This document shows, piece after piece, positions 1-7,946 of a stretch of 30,476 nt of DNA; the first letter of the stretch is position 1; every line of letters begins with the position of its first letter. The notes beneath the pieces were generated by a model. That model saw only the letters and a list, made by a program, of their open reading frames with translations. It ran no database searches and was not told where the DNA came from. The DNA is from Perlabentimonas sp964490015 (GTDB taxonomy: Bacteria > Bacteroidota > Bacteroidia > Bacteroidales > Tenuifilaceae), in the NCBI GenBank assembly GCA_964490015.1, contig CAZBBA010000045.1:1-30476 (forward strand), in the 5' to 3' direction. Made by a program: the position numbers and the translations under genes.

Positions 1-385
1 ACTTTCCTGAAACAGCATCGAGGGCGTAAACAATTCCCTCTAAAGAACTTACAATTATCAGATTATCAATAAAAAGCGGGGGTGCCTCGATGGATGTTGG
101 CGTTTTGAACTTCCACTTCAACTTTCCATTCTCAATTGCATACATAAAACCATCGTTAGAGCCAATATAAACAACACCATTGTGAATTACGGGGGATGAT
201 TTTATAGCATCATCGGTTTTGAAAGTCCATAATAGCCTTAAAGATTTGGGCAGATTGACATTTGAATATCCAACCAACGAAGGATTACCCCTAAAGTTCA
301 CCCAGCTATTGCCATCCTGAGCAAATGCAAAGGGTGAAATAAGTAATAGTATTGAGAGTATTCTTAACAAAATGAGACTTTTCAT
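1..385 (-). CDS. Secreted PQQ-like beta-propeller protein, N-terminal part only (runs off window)
   Basis: This is the first 128 codons of a gene read leftwards; the rest lies beyond base 1. The ATG at 385-383 is followed by a clear Sec signal peptide (MKSLILLRILSILLLISPFAFAQ, cleavage near residue 22). The mature start has the WVNFRGNPS motif typical of PQQ_2/BamB-like propellers, then repeat units such as LLWTFKTDDAIKSSPVIHNGVVYIGSNDG and a KLKWKF strand. It should therefore be a periplasmic or outer-membrane-facing propeller, likely a binding or scaffold protein. It is separated from the upstream gene by 232 bp containing a palindromic repeat, so it is probably its own transcription unit. 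No PQQ-coordinating signature can be judged from this fragment. The family call is confident; the function is unknown. Confidence 0.85.
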   Translation of the reverse strand, partial: MKSLILLRILSILLLISPFAFAQDGNSWVNFRGNPSLVGYSNVNLPKSLRLLWTFKTDDAIKSSPVIHNGVVYIGSNDGFMYAIENGKLKWKFKTPTSIEAPPLFIDNLIIVSSLEGIVYALDAVSGK

Positions 386-427
386 TATTCTTTAAAACAT
401 TTTAGTTGTTCATTAATAAGGCCAAAT

Positions 428-575
428 AGATTCTTCGCTATCGCTCAGAATGACAATTTCTTAGTGATATTGAAGGAAGGGGAGGGGCTTGCTGGCGGCA
501 TCGCCGCCAGCAAGCCCCTCCTTTTAACAACAACAGATTGTCATTCTGAACGTAACGAAGTGAAGTGAAGAATCT
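428..575. repeat. Composite inverted repeat with GC-rich 19-bp hairpin in its centre
   Basis: The outer arms are related to the AGATTCTTCGC..CTCAGAATGACA family: left arm about 428-457, right arm about 540-575 in inverted orientation and imperfect. Between them, 481-499 and 503-521 form a perfect 19-bp stem (GGAGGGGCTTGCTGGCGGC) with a 3-base ATC loop. The stem is very GC-rich against AT-rich surroundings. On the plus strand it is followed by TTTT, but the flanking genes are on the minus strand, where it is followed by CCTTCC, so a classical intrinsic terminator for those genes is not shown. It could still act as an mRNA 3'-end stabiliser or bidirectional terminator. Confidence 0.75.
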
Positions 576-617
576 CATGTTTTGTAAAAGTGTTTTTATC
601 AGTAAATAGTGAAATAT

Positions 618-2177
618 TCACTTAAATGCTAACGCACCTGTTGGACAAGCATTTGCGCATTCATTTGCAGCAATTGTTAAACCCTTATCGAGTTCGAGAT
701 GAAAGGGGATTTCTACCCTAACATCAAAACCACGACCAATATAAGTAAGCCCAACTTTCTCGCTGTGCCTTTCTGCAATCTCTATACACAATCCACAGCG
801 AATGCACTTTTCAGGCTCGTAAACCACCTCATTGTGTTGAAAATACTTCTTTAAAGTACTTCTAATGCCCAAGGCATATTTCTTTCTATCGACCTTGTAC
901 TCATCGGCATAGTTGCGAAGCTTACAGGTATTGGGCTTGCGACAATCGCAATGCATGCACCGCTTTGCCTCGGCAATTGCCTCTTGGGCTGTAAAACCAG
1001 CTAATTTGCCACCAGTTGGAATGATCTCTGTATCCTTGTTTTCAGCTTCCTTAATGTACTCTGAAACCTCATTTTCATTAAGAAGTCCAAATTTCGAGTT
1101 AAACCTATCGTATCTATTTTCAACCGATTTTCCGCCTAAAAAGTTGTTTACTGCAAAAGCCGCTTCCTTGCCTTGAGCAACCGCCTTAACCGCCATTTTT
1201 AATGGTCGAATGGCACTTCCACAGGCAAAAATGCCTGATTTATCGATACATAAGTTATCATCAACAATAACGCCTTTATCATTGGCTTTAAAGCCAAACT
1301 CAGCAATATTCGATTTATCAATTCCTCCCACTGCAAAAACAACAGCATCGTATTTTGGTTTGATTTCTACTTTAAAAACCTCTGGGGTAACGTTCTGTTC
1401 AAGTTTAAAATCTGCCCCAAAATCCTTTAGAAGTTTAACCTCACTTTTTAGAATATCCTTTGGCAATTCATTTTCGGGAAGATTGAGCAAAGAACCTCCA
1501 GCTTCGGTTTGCAAGTTGTAAACTACCACCCCATGTCCAAGTTTTAGTAGATGAAAAGCGCAGGAAAGTCCCGCTGGACCCGAGCCGATTATAGCAACCT
1601 TTTTGCCCGTTGGTAGTTCTTTTTCAGGGAAGTATATTGAGTTCCCCTCAACATCGTAAACAGCAGTAAATCTTTTTAATAGACAAATTGAAACGGCACT
1701 ATCAACCTGCTTCCTTCGGCAAACCTTTTCGCACGGTGCAGAACATATATACCCAAGAATTGCAGGTAGCGCAATCTCCTCTTTTACAACCTTAAGTGCA
1801 TCTAAAAAATCACCTTTTGCAATGAGCCTGTTCATTTGGGGGATATCCATAAAGGTTGGGCAAGCCACTCTGCATGGTGCTTCGCAATCGCCCACATGGT
1901 CGCTCAAAAGCAGCTCCAACGCCTCTCTGCGGGCAATGTGAACCTCTTCGCTATCGGTTTCAATATCCATTCCTTGCCCAACGGGCATTGCACACGACGG
2001 ATGAAGCATTCCCGAACGGTTATCCTTCACCACACATACCATACACGATGGATGATTTGAATTGCCCTTAAGGTAGCACATTGTGGGAATATCAACCCCA
2101 ATGGATTTTGCTGCATCGAGAATGGTTGTCCCTTCGGGGACTGAAACTTCTTTACTATTTATCTTTAAGTTAATCAT
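618..2177 (-). CDS. NuoG/HydA-like 2Fe-2S and 4Fe-4S protein with a shortened GltD-like domain
   Basis: A 519-residue cytoplasmic iron-sulfur protein. The chosen start is the ATG at 2177, overlapping the upstream stop as ATGA; a longer reading to 2252 would only add residues inside the upstream gene. Domains: plant-type [2Fe-2S] ferredoxin with C34, C45, C48, C62; then GltD/dihydropyrimidine-dehydrogenase-like cysteines C98/C102/C106 and C145/C149/C153; a Rossmann GxGxxG at about 198-203; then C407/C410/C412/C418 and C-terminal clusters C458/C461/C464 and C507/C511. The fold segment between GxGxxG and the GIFACGS motif (about 316) is only about 118 residues, so the NAD(P)H-binding Rossmann domain of GltD is absent. 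The usual FAD contacts look replaced (YNL for Y/F-E-x, GS for GD). Likely role: electron relay from the NuoF-type neighbour to an unknown acceptor. Family assignment is strong; partner and acceptor are inferred. Confidence 0.85.
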   Translation of the reverse strand: MINLKINSKEVSVPEGTTILDAAKSIGVDIPTMCYLKGNSNHPSCMVCVVKDNRSGMLHPSCAMPVGQGMDIETDSEEVHIARREALELLLSDHVGDCEAPCRVACPTFMDIPQMNRLIAKGDFLDALKVVKEEIALPAILGYICSAPCEKVCRRKQVDSAVSICLLKRFTAVYDVEGNSIYFPEKELPTGKKVAIIGSGPAGLSCAFHLLKLGHGVVVYNLQTEAGGSLLNLPENELPKDILKSEVKLLKDFGADFKLEQNVTPEVFKVEIKPKYDAVVFAVGGIDKSNIAEFGFKANDKGVIVDDNLCIDKSGIFACGSAIRPLKMAVKAVAQGKEAAFAVNNFLGGKSVENRYDRFNSKFGLLNENEVSEYIKEAENKDTEIIPTGGKLAGFTAQEAIAEAKRCMHCDCRKPNTCKLRNYADEYKVDRKKYALGIRSTLKKYFQHNEVVYEPEKCIRCGLCIEIAERHSEKVGLTYIGRGFDVRVEIPFHLELDKGLTIAANECANACPTGALAFK

Positions 2178-4519
2178 TTTGTTACAACAGCATTTACTGG
2201 ACAAATTTGTTTGCATACATCGCACTTGATGCATTTTTCTAAATCGATGCAATGGACTTCGTAGGGCTTTGCCTCAATGGCATCAACAGGGCAACGCTGG
2301 GCGCATTTGGTACAGCCAATGCACTCATCGGTTATTTCGTAGGTAATCATTTCCTTACACTTGCCAGTTGGGCAATTTCCGTTGATATGCGCCTCGTACT
2401 CCTCCCTAAAATACTTTAGCGTGGTGAGAATTGGGTTTGGTGCACTTTTGCCTAATCCGCAAATACTTCCCTTTTTGGTGCTGTGGGCAAGGTTTTCGAG
2501 CATATCCAAATCTTCGTAAGTTCCCTTTCCGCTGGAAATCTTATCGAGAATATCGAGCATACGCTTTGTGCCCACCCTGCAGAACGTGCATCGGCCGCAC
2601 GACTGGTCCTGCGTAAAGGTTAGGAAGTATCGGGCGATATCGACCATGCAGTCGGTTTCGTCGAGAACGATTAAACCACCAGAGCCCATCATTGCACCAA
2701 CCTCAACTAGAGAGTGAAAATCGATGGGTGTTTCGGCCATTGAAGCGGGAATACAGCCACCCGATGGACCTCCAATCTGAACCGCCTTAAAGCGTTTACC
2801 ATTGGGAATTCCACCGCCAATCTCCTCAACAATTCTCCGAATGGTAATGCCCATAGGCACTTCAATAAGTCCACCACGATTTACCTTGCCCGCAAGGGCA
2901 AAAACCTTTGTGCCCTTACTCTGCTTGGTTCCAATGCTATGGAAAGCCTGTGGCCCATTGCGAATAATCCACGAAACCTGCGAGTAGGTTTCCACATTAT
3001 TTATCAACGTTGGCTTTCCCATTAAACCCTTCTTTGCAGGAAAAGGTGGGCGAAGGGTTGGATAGCCACGCTTGCCCTCAACAGAGGCAATTAGCGCAGT
3101 CTCCTCGCCACAAACAAATGCGCCAGCACCCTCAAAAATTTTTAGATTGAATGAAAAATCGCTTCCAAAAATGTTACTACCCAATAGGTTTTTGCTTTCG
3201 CAAATTTTTATTGCCTCACGAATTCGCTCCAATGCCAATGGGTACTCGGCTCTAATGTAGAAAAGCCCCTCGTTGGCACCAACGGCATAGGCTGCAATTA
3301 TTATCCCTTCAATCACCCTGTATGGGTACGATTCCAGTAGCATACGGTCCATAAATGCGCCGGGGTCGCCCTCATCGCCATTGCAAATGATATACTTTTT
3401 ATCCGACTCAGCATTGGCAACCAGCTGCCATTTTGTTCCGGTGGGGAAACCAGCTCCGCCTCTTCCTCGTAAACCACTCTCTTTTATTATGTTAACCACA
3501 TCAAGTGGCGATTTTCTTTTTAAACACTCCTCCAGAGCAGCGAAACCACCCAAGTTAATGTATTCATCAATATCCGAAGGTTTTAGAACACCCCTGTGCT
3601 CGGTTGCAATATTGATTTGCCCATTAAGAAATTCGGCCACTGGTGTATTCACATCCTCAGATGAATAACGCTTGATTGATTTTGGAACGCTATCGAAAAT
3701 CAGATTATCAAATACCCCGTAAATACTGTCTCTTAACCTAGTGAATGGGCTTGAAGGTTTGAAATGACGGTGGATTACCTCCCTTACCTCATCGGGTTTA
3801 ATTTTTGTATAAAAGATGGGTGCTTCGTTTGGTTTATGCACCTCAAGCATGGGAACCTGATTGCAAATCCCAACACACCCAACGTGCTTTACATTTACAT
3901 TGATTTTGCTTTTCACCAAGGTTTTCTCCAACTCCTCCTTAACGCCAAAACTACCGCTGGCAATGCAGCAAGAGCCAAGACCAATCCTAATTTCACCCTG
4001 AAACTCCTTGCTATCAACAAATGGAACTGTACCAGTTGACTTGCCATTGTTCGATGCTAGAAAATCGGAAATTACCTCGGGAACAGTTTCGGATGTTACA
4101 TAACCGTAAGTTAGGCTATCAATTTGAACCACAGGGGCAATGGTGCAGCACCCTAGGCATGCAACCTTCTCAACGGTGAAAATTCTTTCGGAATCGGTAT
4201 CGTCATTTTCGGGGATGTTGAGTTTGCGCTTAAAGGCATCGTAAACCAGCATTGCACCCTTTACATGGCAAGCCGTACCCACACAAACCCGAACCATGTG
4301 CTTTCCCACAGGCTTATGCCTGAATTGGGTGTAAAATGTAGATATTCCGTAAATTCTTGAAGGTGTAATCTCGGTTGTTTGGCAAACCCTTTCCAATGCT
4401 TCCTGCGGAAGATAATTATAATGATTTTGTATCTCCTGCAAAATTGGAATTACAGCATCAACCGATTTACCGGTTTTCGCAACAATACTATCAAGAACTA
4501 TATTAATTTCGTTTTCCAT
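2174..4519 (-). CDS. NuoE-NuoF (HydC-HydB-like) fusion: NADH-oxidising flavin/iron-sulfur subunit
   Basis: About 781 residues from the ATG at 4519, which lies 4 nt after the upstream stop; a TTG at 4534 would overlap it and is less likely. Approximate positions, counted from the TTG: NuoE-like thioredoxin-fold [2Fe-2S] domain (1-160) with C84, C89, C126, C130; a second thioredoxin-like [2Fe-2S] domain (180-260) with C189/C190, C220, C224; NuoF core (310-700) with the FMN/NADH motifs GLRGRGGAGFPTGTKW (354) and CNGDEGDPGAFMDR (384), GAGAFVCGEETAL (469), and 4Fe-4S ligands CGRCTFC (646-652) and C692; two C-terminal ferredoxin clusters (CIGCTKCAQRCP and CIKCDVCKQICP). This is the architecture of HydC plus HydB of trimeric hydrogenases, or of NAD-linked formate dehydrogenases, fused in one chain. 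Expected reaction: NADH oxidation or NAD+ reduction via FMN. No hydrogenase or formate dehydrogenase catalytic subunit is nearby. Confidence 0.92.
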   Translation of the reverse strand: MENEINIVLDSIVAKTGKSVDAVIPILQEIQNHYNYLPQEALERVCQTTEITPSRIYGISTFYTQFRHKPVGKHMVRVCVGTACHVKGAMLVYDAFKRKLNIPENDDTDSERIFTVEKVACLGCCTIAPVVQIDSLTYGYVTSETVPEVISDFLASNNGKSTGTVPFVDSKEFQGEIRIGLGSCCIASGSFGVKEELEKTLVKSKINVNVKHVGCVGICNQVPMLEVHKPNEAPIFYTKIKPDEVREVIHRHFKPSSPFTRLRDSIYGVFDNLIFDSVPKSIKRYSSEDVNTPVAEFLNGQINIATEHRGVLKPSDIDEYINLGGFAALEECLKRKSPLDVVNIIKESGLRGRGGAGFPTGTKWQLVANAESDKKYIICNGDEGDPGAFMDRMLLESYPYRVIEGIIIAAYAVGANEGLFYIRAEYPLALERIREAIKICESKNLLGSNIFGSDFSFNLKIFEGAGAFVCGEETALIASVEGKRGYPTLRPPFPAKKGLMGKPTLINNVETYSQVSWIIRNGPQAFHSIGTKQSKGTKVFALAGKVNRGGLIEVPMGITIRRIVEEIGGGIPNGKRFKAVQIGGPSGGCIPASMAETPIDFHSLVEVGAMMGSGGLIVLDETDCMVDIARYFLTFTQDQSCGRCTFCRVGTKRMLDILDKISSGKGTYEDLDMLENLAHSTKKGSICGLGKSAPNPILTTLKYFREEYEAHINGNCPTGKCKEMITYEITDECIGCTKCAQRCPVDAIEAKPYEVHCIDLEKCIKCDVCKQICPVNAVVTK

Positions 4520-4523
4520 AATG

Positions 4524-6395
4524 CTAATTACCAATACAATACAGGTGATTTGCTCCTCTTATAAAAATTCTTCCATCGGAAAATGCTGGGGTGGCAACCG
4601 CTCCCTCTCCCAATTTGGCCTTACCAATCTGCTCAAACTCCTCATGGGCTTTAATAATGTACATCACACCCGATTTATCGAGAAGATAAACTTTGCCTTC
4701 GGCAATCATTGGCGATGCAAAAAAACCATTGTCAAAATCATTATCCCAATACATTTCACCAGTTTGAGCATTATAGCAAGCCACTGCGCCGTATGATGTG
4801 GGCACGAACAAATACTTGCCATAAGCAACGGGACTGGGAATATCCGATAGATAATCGTTATCTTCCCAAACCAACTCAGGGTTATCGCCAACTTCCACAG
4901 CCATAATCATGGCGTACTCGTTTAGGCCAAACACCATTCCATTGGCATAAGCCAGCGAAGGGCCAACCTCACCATACATCCCATCGATGCTCCAAAGTTC
5001 CTTGCCAGTTGCAGGGTCGTACGATGCAATGGAAGGCTCTGAAAAAAGCATTAACTCATCGCGCTTGCCAGTGTTCACCAAAATCGGCGAAGCCCATGAA
5101 ACCTTAACTCTTCGGGGTGTGCTCCAAACCACTTCGCCAGTGGATGATGATAATGCAAGAACTTTGGGGGTTCTGCTATCGTCGTACTGAACAATAACCA
5201 GGTTTTTATAGGTTATAAGCGAAGATGAATGGCCATAATGATTTTGGGGTAATCCAAGGTTTTTTGCCCAAACCCTTTTGCCTTGCATATCGGCAGCAAT
5301 AATATCGCCGTTGGAAAAGATGGCAAATACTCGCCTTCCATCGGTAGCAACGGTAGGTGCAGAGTGACCAGTATCGTCCCGTACATTTGGCGAATTTGCT
5401 GGTGTACCCTGAATATTATCGGCATTTACTGTCCATAATATTTTACCCGTATTGGCATCGAAACAGTACAGCTCCCGCTTGGTAGCACTTGCTCCCGCAA
5501 GAAAAACTTTCCCTTCCCAAACCACAGGCGAATTGTAGCCATTTAGTGGTATCTTGGTTTTCCAACGGATATTCTTACCCGTTGCACCATCCCAACTTGT
5601 GGGGATATTCTTTTGGTAGGCAATTCCCAAACCGCCAAACCCTCGGAAGTTTGGAAAATTTCTGCGCATTTCATCTGCCGTTGGATAATCGCTGATTTTG
5701 CCTTGATGCGAAACTTCAGATTTCCGGCTTTGAACATCCTTTGAAATTGTCTCAGCCTGCTCAACACTTTTTGCATTTTCATTCTCAACCCTTGCCCCGA
5801 GCGTAGTCGAGGGGTCAGCCTCAGAACCTGTTTTCTCATTTTCTATTACAGATGCTTTTGAAACCAGGGCACTTAGCTCCTCAACTGGTAACGATTTTAC
5901 ATAAAAAGTATCCTTCAGCTGGTTTTGTGTTAAGAAGGCAAAAATTAGTGCAGTAACAGCAATTGCTCCTCCGCCAACCGATATCCAGAAACGCGATTTC
6001 CGTTGTAATACCAAATATTTAATATCCTCTTTATCATCAACTTTGGGAACACTTTCTTTTCCCTGACTGATAAATTGTAGTGAAATAATCAATACAAGAA
6101 CTCCAATTGCAAGCATATATCCGCCATAGCGCCTCTGCCACTGATTGGTGAAATATGCCTTGCGTGCAAGCAAATCGAGCTGACGAATTTCTTCGCGTAG
6201 CTCAGCATCGTTAGGGTTTTGGCTTAACCTCTCCACAAGTGCGTTTATAACCTTTGTGTTTACTGGGTCAACCCTGTTTATTTGGGTGAAGTTGGCAATA
6301 ATTAGAATTGAGAATACGAATGAGTAAACCCCAGCAATTATTGCCACCGTTTTCCAAAGGCGAATATTTTCGATAATTTCTTTAACCCATCTCAT
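4524..6395 (-). CDS. Membrane-anchored PQQ-like beta-propeller with three N-terminal helices
   Basis: 623 residues. Three hydrophobic helices at about 13-36, 91-110 and 136-156 are followed by a charged, low-complexity linker (about 165-240) and a C-terminal PQQ_2-type propeller (about 245-623). Repeat signatures include DANTGKILW, SSSTGEVVW, DPATGKELW and NAQTGEMYW. The TM1-TM2 loop (about 40-88) is soluble and helical. With three helices the propeller should sit on the opposite face from the N-terminus, most simply the periplasm. The gene is first in the operon with the NuoEF-like and NuoG-like genes (4-nt gap, then 4-nt overlap), which argues that the propeller is a membrane partner of the NADH module. 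A palindromic repeat unit is inserted in frame at residues about 194-202 (DPSTTLGAR). Binding of PQQ itself is not shown. Confidence 0.87.
   Translation of the reverse strand: MRWVKEIIENIRLWKTVAIIAGVYSFVFSILIIANFTQINRVDPVNTKVINALVERLSQNPNDAELREEIRQLDLLARKAYFTNQWQRRYGGYMLAIGVLVLIISLQFISQGKESVPKVDDKEDIKYLVLQRKSRFWISVGGGAIAVTALIFAFLTQNQLKDTFYVKSLPVEELSALVSKASVIENEKTGSEADPSTTLGARVENENAKSVEQAETISKDVQSRKSEVSHQGKISDYPTADEMRRNFPNFRGFGGLGIAYQKNIPTSWDGATGKNIRWKTKIPLNGYNSPVVWEGKVFLAGASATKRELYCFDANTGKILWTVNADNIQGTPANSPNVRDDTGHSAPTVATDGRRVFAIFSNGDIIAADMQGKRVWAKNLGLPQNHYGHSSSLITYKNLVIVQYDDSRTPKVLALSSSTGEVVWSTPRRVKVSWASPILVNTGKRDELMLFSEPSIASYDPATGKELWSIDGMYGEVGPSLAYANGMVFGLNEYAMIMAVEVGDNPELVWEDNDYLSDIPSPVAYGKYLFVPTSYGAVACYNAQTGEMYWDNDFDNGFFASPMIAEGKVYLLDKSGVMYIIKAHEEFEQIGKAKLGEGAVATPAFSDGRIFIRGANHLYCIGN
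5795..5814. repeat. Palindromic repeat unit inside a coding sequence
   Basis: The segment CCCCGAGCGTAGTCGAGGGG is an imperfect palindrome. It resembles the CTTCGACTCCGCTCAG-type repeat at 12713-12756. It lies within the linker of the membrane-anchored propeller and is read in frame as part of DPSTTLGAR, so it does not disrupt the protein. Confidence 0.6.
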
Positions 6396-6450
6396 AATAA
6401 AAATTCATTATTTTGAATAAGTTTAAAAATGCATTGGTTGTAATATGAAC

Positions 6451-6636
6451 TTTTTAATGCCGCCGTAGGTGGCAAATAGTGATTGAAAAAGATATCAAGC
6501 TAATCTAAGCACCTCGTAGAGTGCGCAATAGTTTTTTATTATTGCACCCAGTCTGGCCTGCCTGCCGGTAAAGGCAGGGGTGCAAAACCCTATCTCTCAT
6601 TTTTTCAATCGCTATTTGCCCTCTAACGAGGGCAAA
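6451..6636. repeat. Mosaic of nested palindromes between the two redox operons
   Basis: The 274 bp between the start at 6395 and the stop at 6670 hold several inverted repeats. GGCAAATAGTGATTGAAAAA (6471-6490) pairs with 6601-6620 at 19 of 20 positions. Inside this pair, GCACCTCGTAGAGTGC (about 6509-6524) is near-palindromic. TTGCACCC...GGGTGCAA (about 6543-6586) encloses CCTGCC-N6-GGCAGG. At the right end GCCCTC-TAAC-GAGGGC (6618-6633) is a compact hairpin. The pieces look like intergenic repeat units stacked in one place. A role as terminator or mRNA processing site between the operons is possible but unproven. Confidence 0.7.
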
Positions 6637-6669
6637 AAATATTTTAAAGCCAACTATCTTAAACATCCC

Positions 6670-7932
6670 TTAATCCTCCTCCTTCACTGGACAATAATCA
6701 ACACATCGTGTGCAACTTAAGCATGTTCCACGATTGGGCTCATAGTCCTCTCGATATCTAAAAATTGAAAGGCTTGCTAGGGTTAACCCGAAGGTTAAAC
6801 CGATAAAGCCACCAAAAATCCAGCCCCCAATGTAGAACTTATGAACAATGGTTGCCGCTTCTTTGTATAAATCCTCCGTTGAGCGCCCTGCCGAACGGAA
6901 TGCGGTTACCGACAAACTCTCGGGCTGTGTTTCGTCGAATATCATTAGTTCCTTAGCTAGCTGAACAGTTGAATTTACATTGGCTAAATTCTCGTGGAAT
7001 TGCGACCCAGTAAATCCGCCCGCTAAAACCAGAAGCGGAATAATTACCGCTAACCTAATCATTCTGTTTACAGCCGTTTTGCTATCCTCCCTTTCTTTAA
7101 TAGGAATGGGTTTCTCAATGGCATCGAATGGGCACGAATCTTCACAAAGTTTACACTGAATACATGCCGATGGTGTAATGGTAAGATGCTTCTTCGAAAC
7201 CCTGCTTACTAGGTTTAAGATTACGCCATAAGGACAAAGAAAACGGCAGTATGGTCGTGCAACAAAAACCCCAATAAGCAGCAATGCTGCGCCAAGGGCA
7301 AACATCATGAAAGTTGCATCGAGCCTAAAAATTCCGACAAATGGATCGTAGCGACAGATTATAAAATCGGTTGCCGTTGCGGCGTAAAGAATTGATAGCC
7401 CCAGATAAATAAATGGTATCAAACCAAGAACCTTTAATAGCCATGGCTTTAGACTAACATGTTTGAAAAGAAAAACATCCTGAATTGCACCTAACGGACA
7501 TACACCCGCGCAGAATGTTCTACCGTAGAACAGCGTAAAAATTATGGGAATGGCAAAAAAGAGTACTACGGTTATTGGAATGCTGTACTCTGGATTGAAT
7601 AGCGCAAGCACGATGTTCTGAATTGAGCCAACAGAACAAACACACCCCTTTCGAAAGAAGCCAAAATAGGCAATTGAAAAAATCGACATCCAGAATACAC
7701 CTCGGCGCGAACGCTTTTTAAGTACCAACCAGCTGGTTATTGCAAGGGCTGCAATCAGTACAAAAACATCGAGATAGGCAAGTGCCTCGGAACGCGGACC
7801 TGGTGTTTTGGTTTGCGGTATTTCGTATCCCGACTCAAAATCGGGCTTTGGAAATCTTTCAACCGAAGCGTAGCTTACTGCTGGAAGCAGAAGAAAAAAG
7901 ATTAATACGATATGTGCGATAAGTTTTTTCAT
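6670..7932 (-). CDS. NapH/NosR-like polytopic membrane iron-sulfur protein
   Basis: 420 residues. N-terminal hydrophobic segment (4-22, signal or TM), then about six more helices near 52-70, 80-93, 118-136, 166-185, 207-225 and 291-306, with a last one at about 370-390. Diagnostic motifs: the paired CxxxCP motifs FCAGVCPLGA (141/145) and YCRFLCPYGV (229/233) of the NapH/NosR/MauN family; an additional GCVCSVGS (97/99); a [4Fe-4S] set C257/C260/C263/C267; and a C-terminal CLSCTRCVDYCP (404-414). Family members pass electrons between quinol or a cytosolic donor and periplasmic ferredoxins. Last gene of the operon, 14 nt after the Tat ferredoxin, matching the NapG-NapH pairing. A loop of about 60 residues (310-370) before the last helix is of unknown role. 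Membership is confident; the direction of electron flow is not. Confidence 0.88.
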   Translation of the reverse strand: MKKLIAHIVLIFFLLLPAVSYASVERFPKPDFESGYEIPQTKTPGPRSEALAYLDVFVLIAALAITSWLVLKKRSRRGVFWMSIFSIAYFGFFRKGCVCSVGSIQNIVLALFNPEYSIPITVVLFFAIPIIFTLFYGRTFCAGVCPLGAIQDVFLFKHVSLKPWLLKVLGLIPFIYLGLSILYAATATDFIICRYDPFVGIFRLDATFMMFALGAALLLIGVFVARPYCRFLCPYGVILNLVSRVSKKHLTITPSACIQCKLCEDSCPFDAIEKPIPIKEREDSKTAVNRMIRLAVIIPLLVLAGGFTGSQFHENLANVNSTVQLAKELMIFDETQPESLSVTAFRSAGRSTEDLYKEAATIVHKFYIGGWIFGGFIGLTFGLTLASLSIFRYREDYEPNRGTCLSCTRCVDYCPVKEED

Positions 7933-7946
7933 TGTTTTTCAATGTA

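Noticed and set aside
481..525. Rho-independent terminator
   Set aside because: The T-run follows the stem only on the plus strand, while both flanking genes are on the minus strand.
2177..2252. Extended N-terminus of the NuoG-like protein
   Set aside because: The additional 25 codons lie inside the upstream gene and precede the ferredoxin domain start; the ATGA overlap start is more natural.
618..4519. Electron-bifurcating [FeFe] hydrogenase locus
   Set aside because: There is no H-cluster domain (TSCCPxW, MPCxxKxxE, ExMACxxGCxxGGGxP motifs) in any reading of this region; only the NADH-side subunits are present.
5543..5839. Separate minus-strand ORF overlapping the propeller linker
   Set aside because: It is out of frame with a well-supported gene and its start region is translated from the palindromic repeat.
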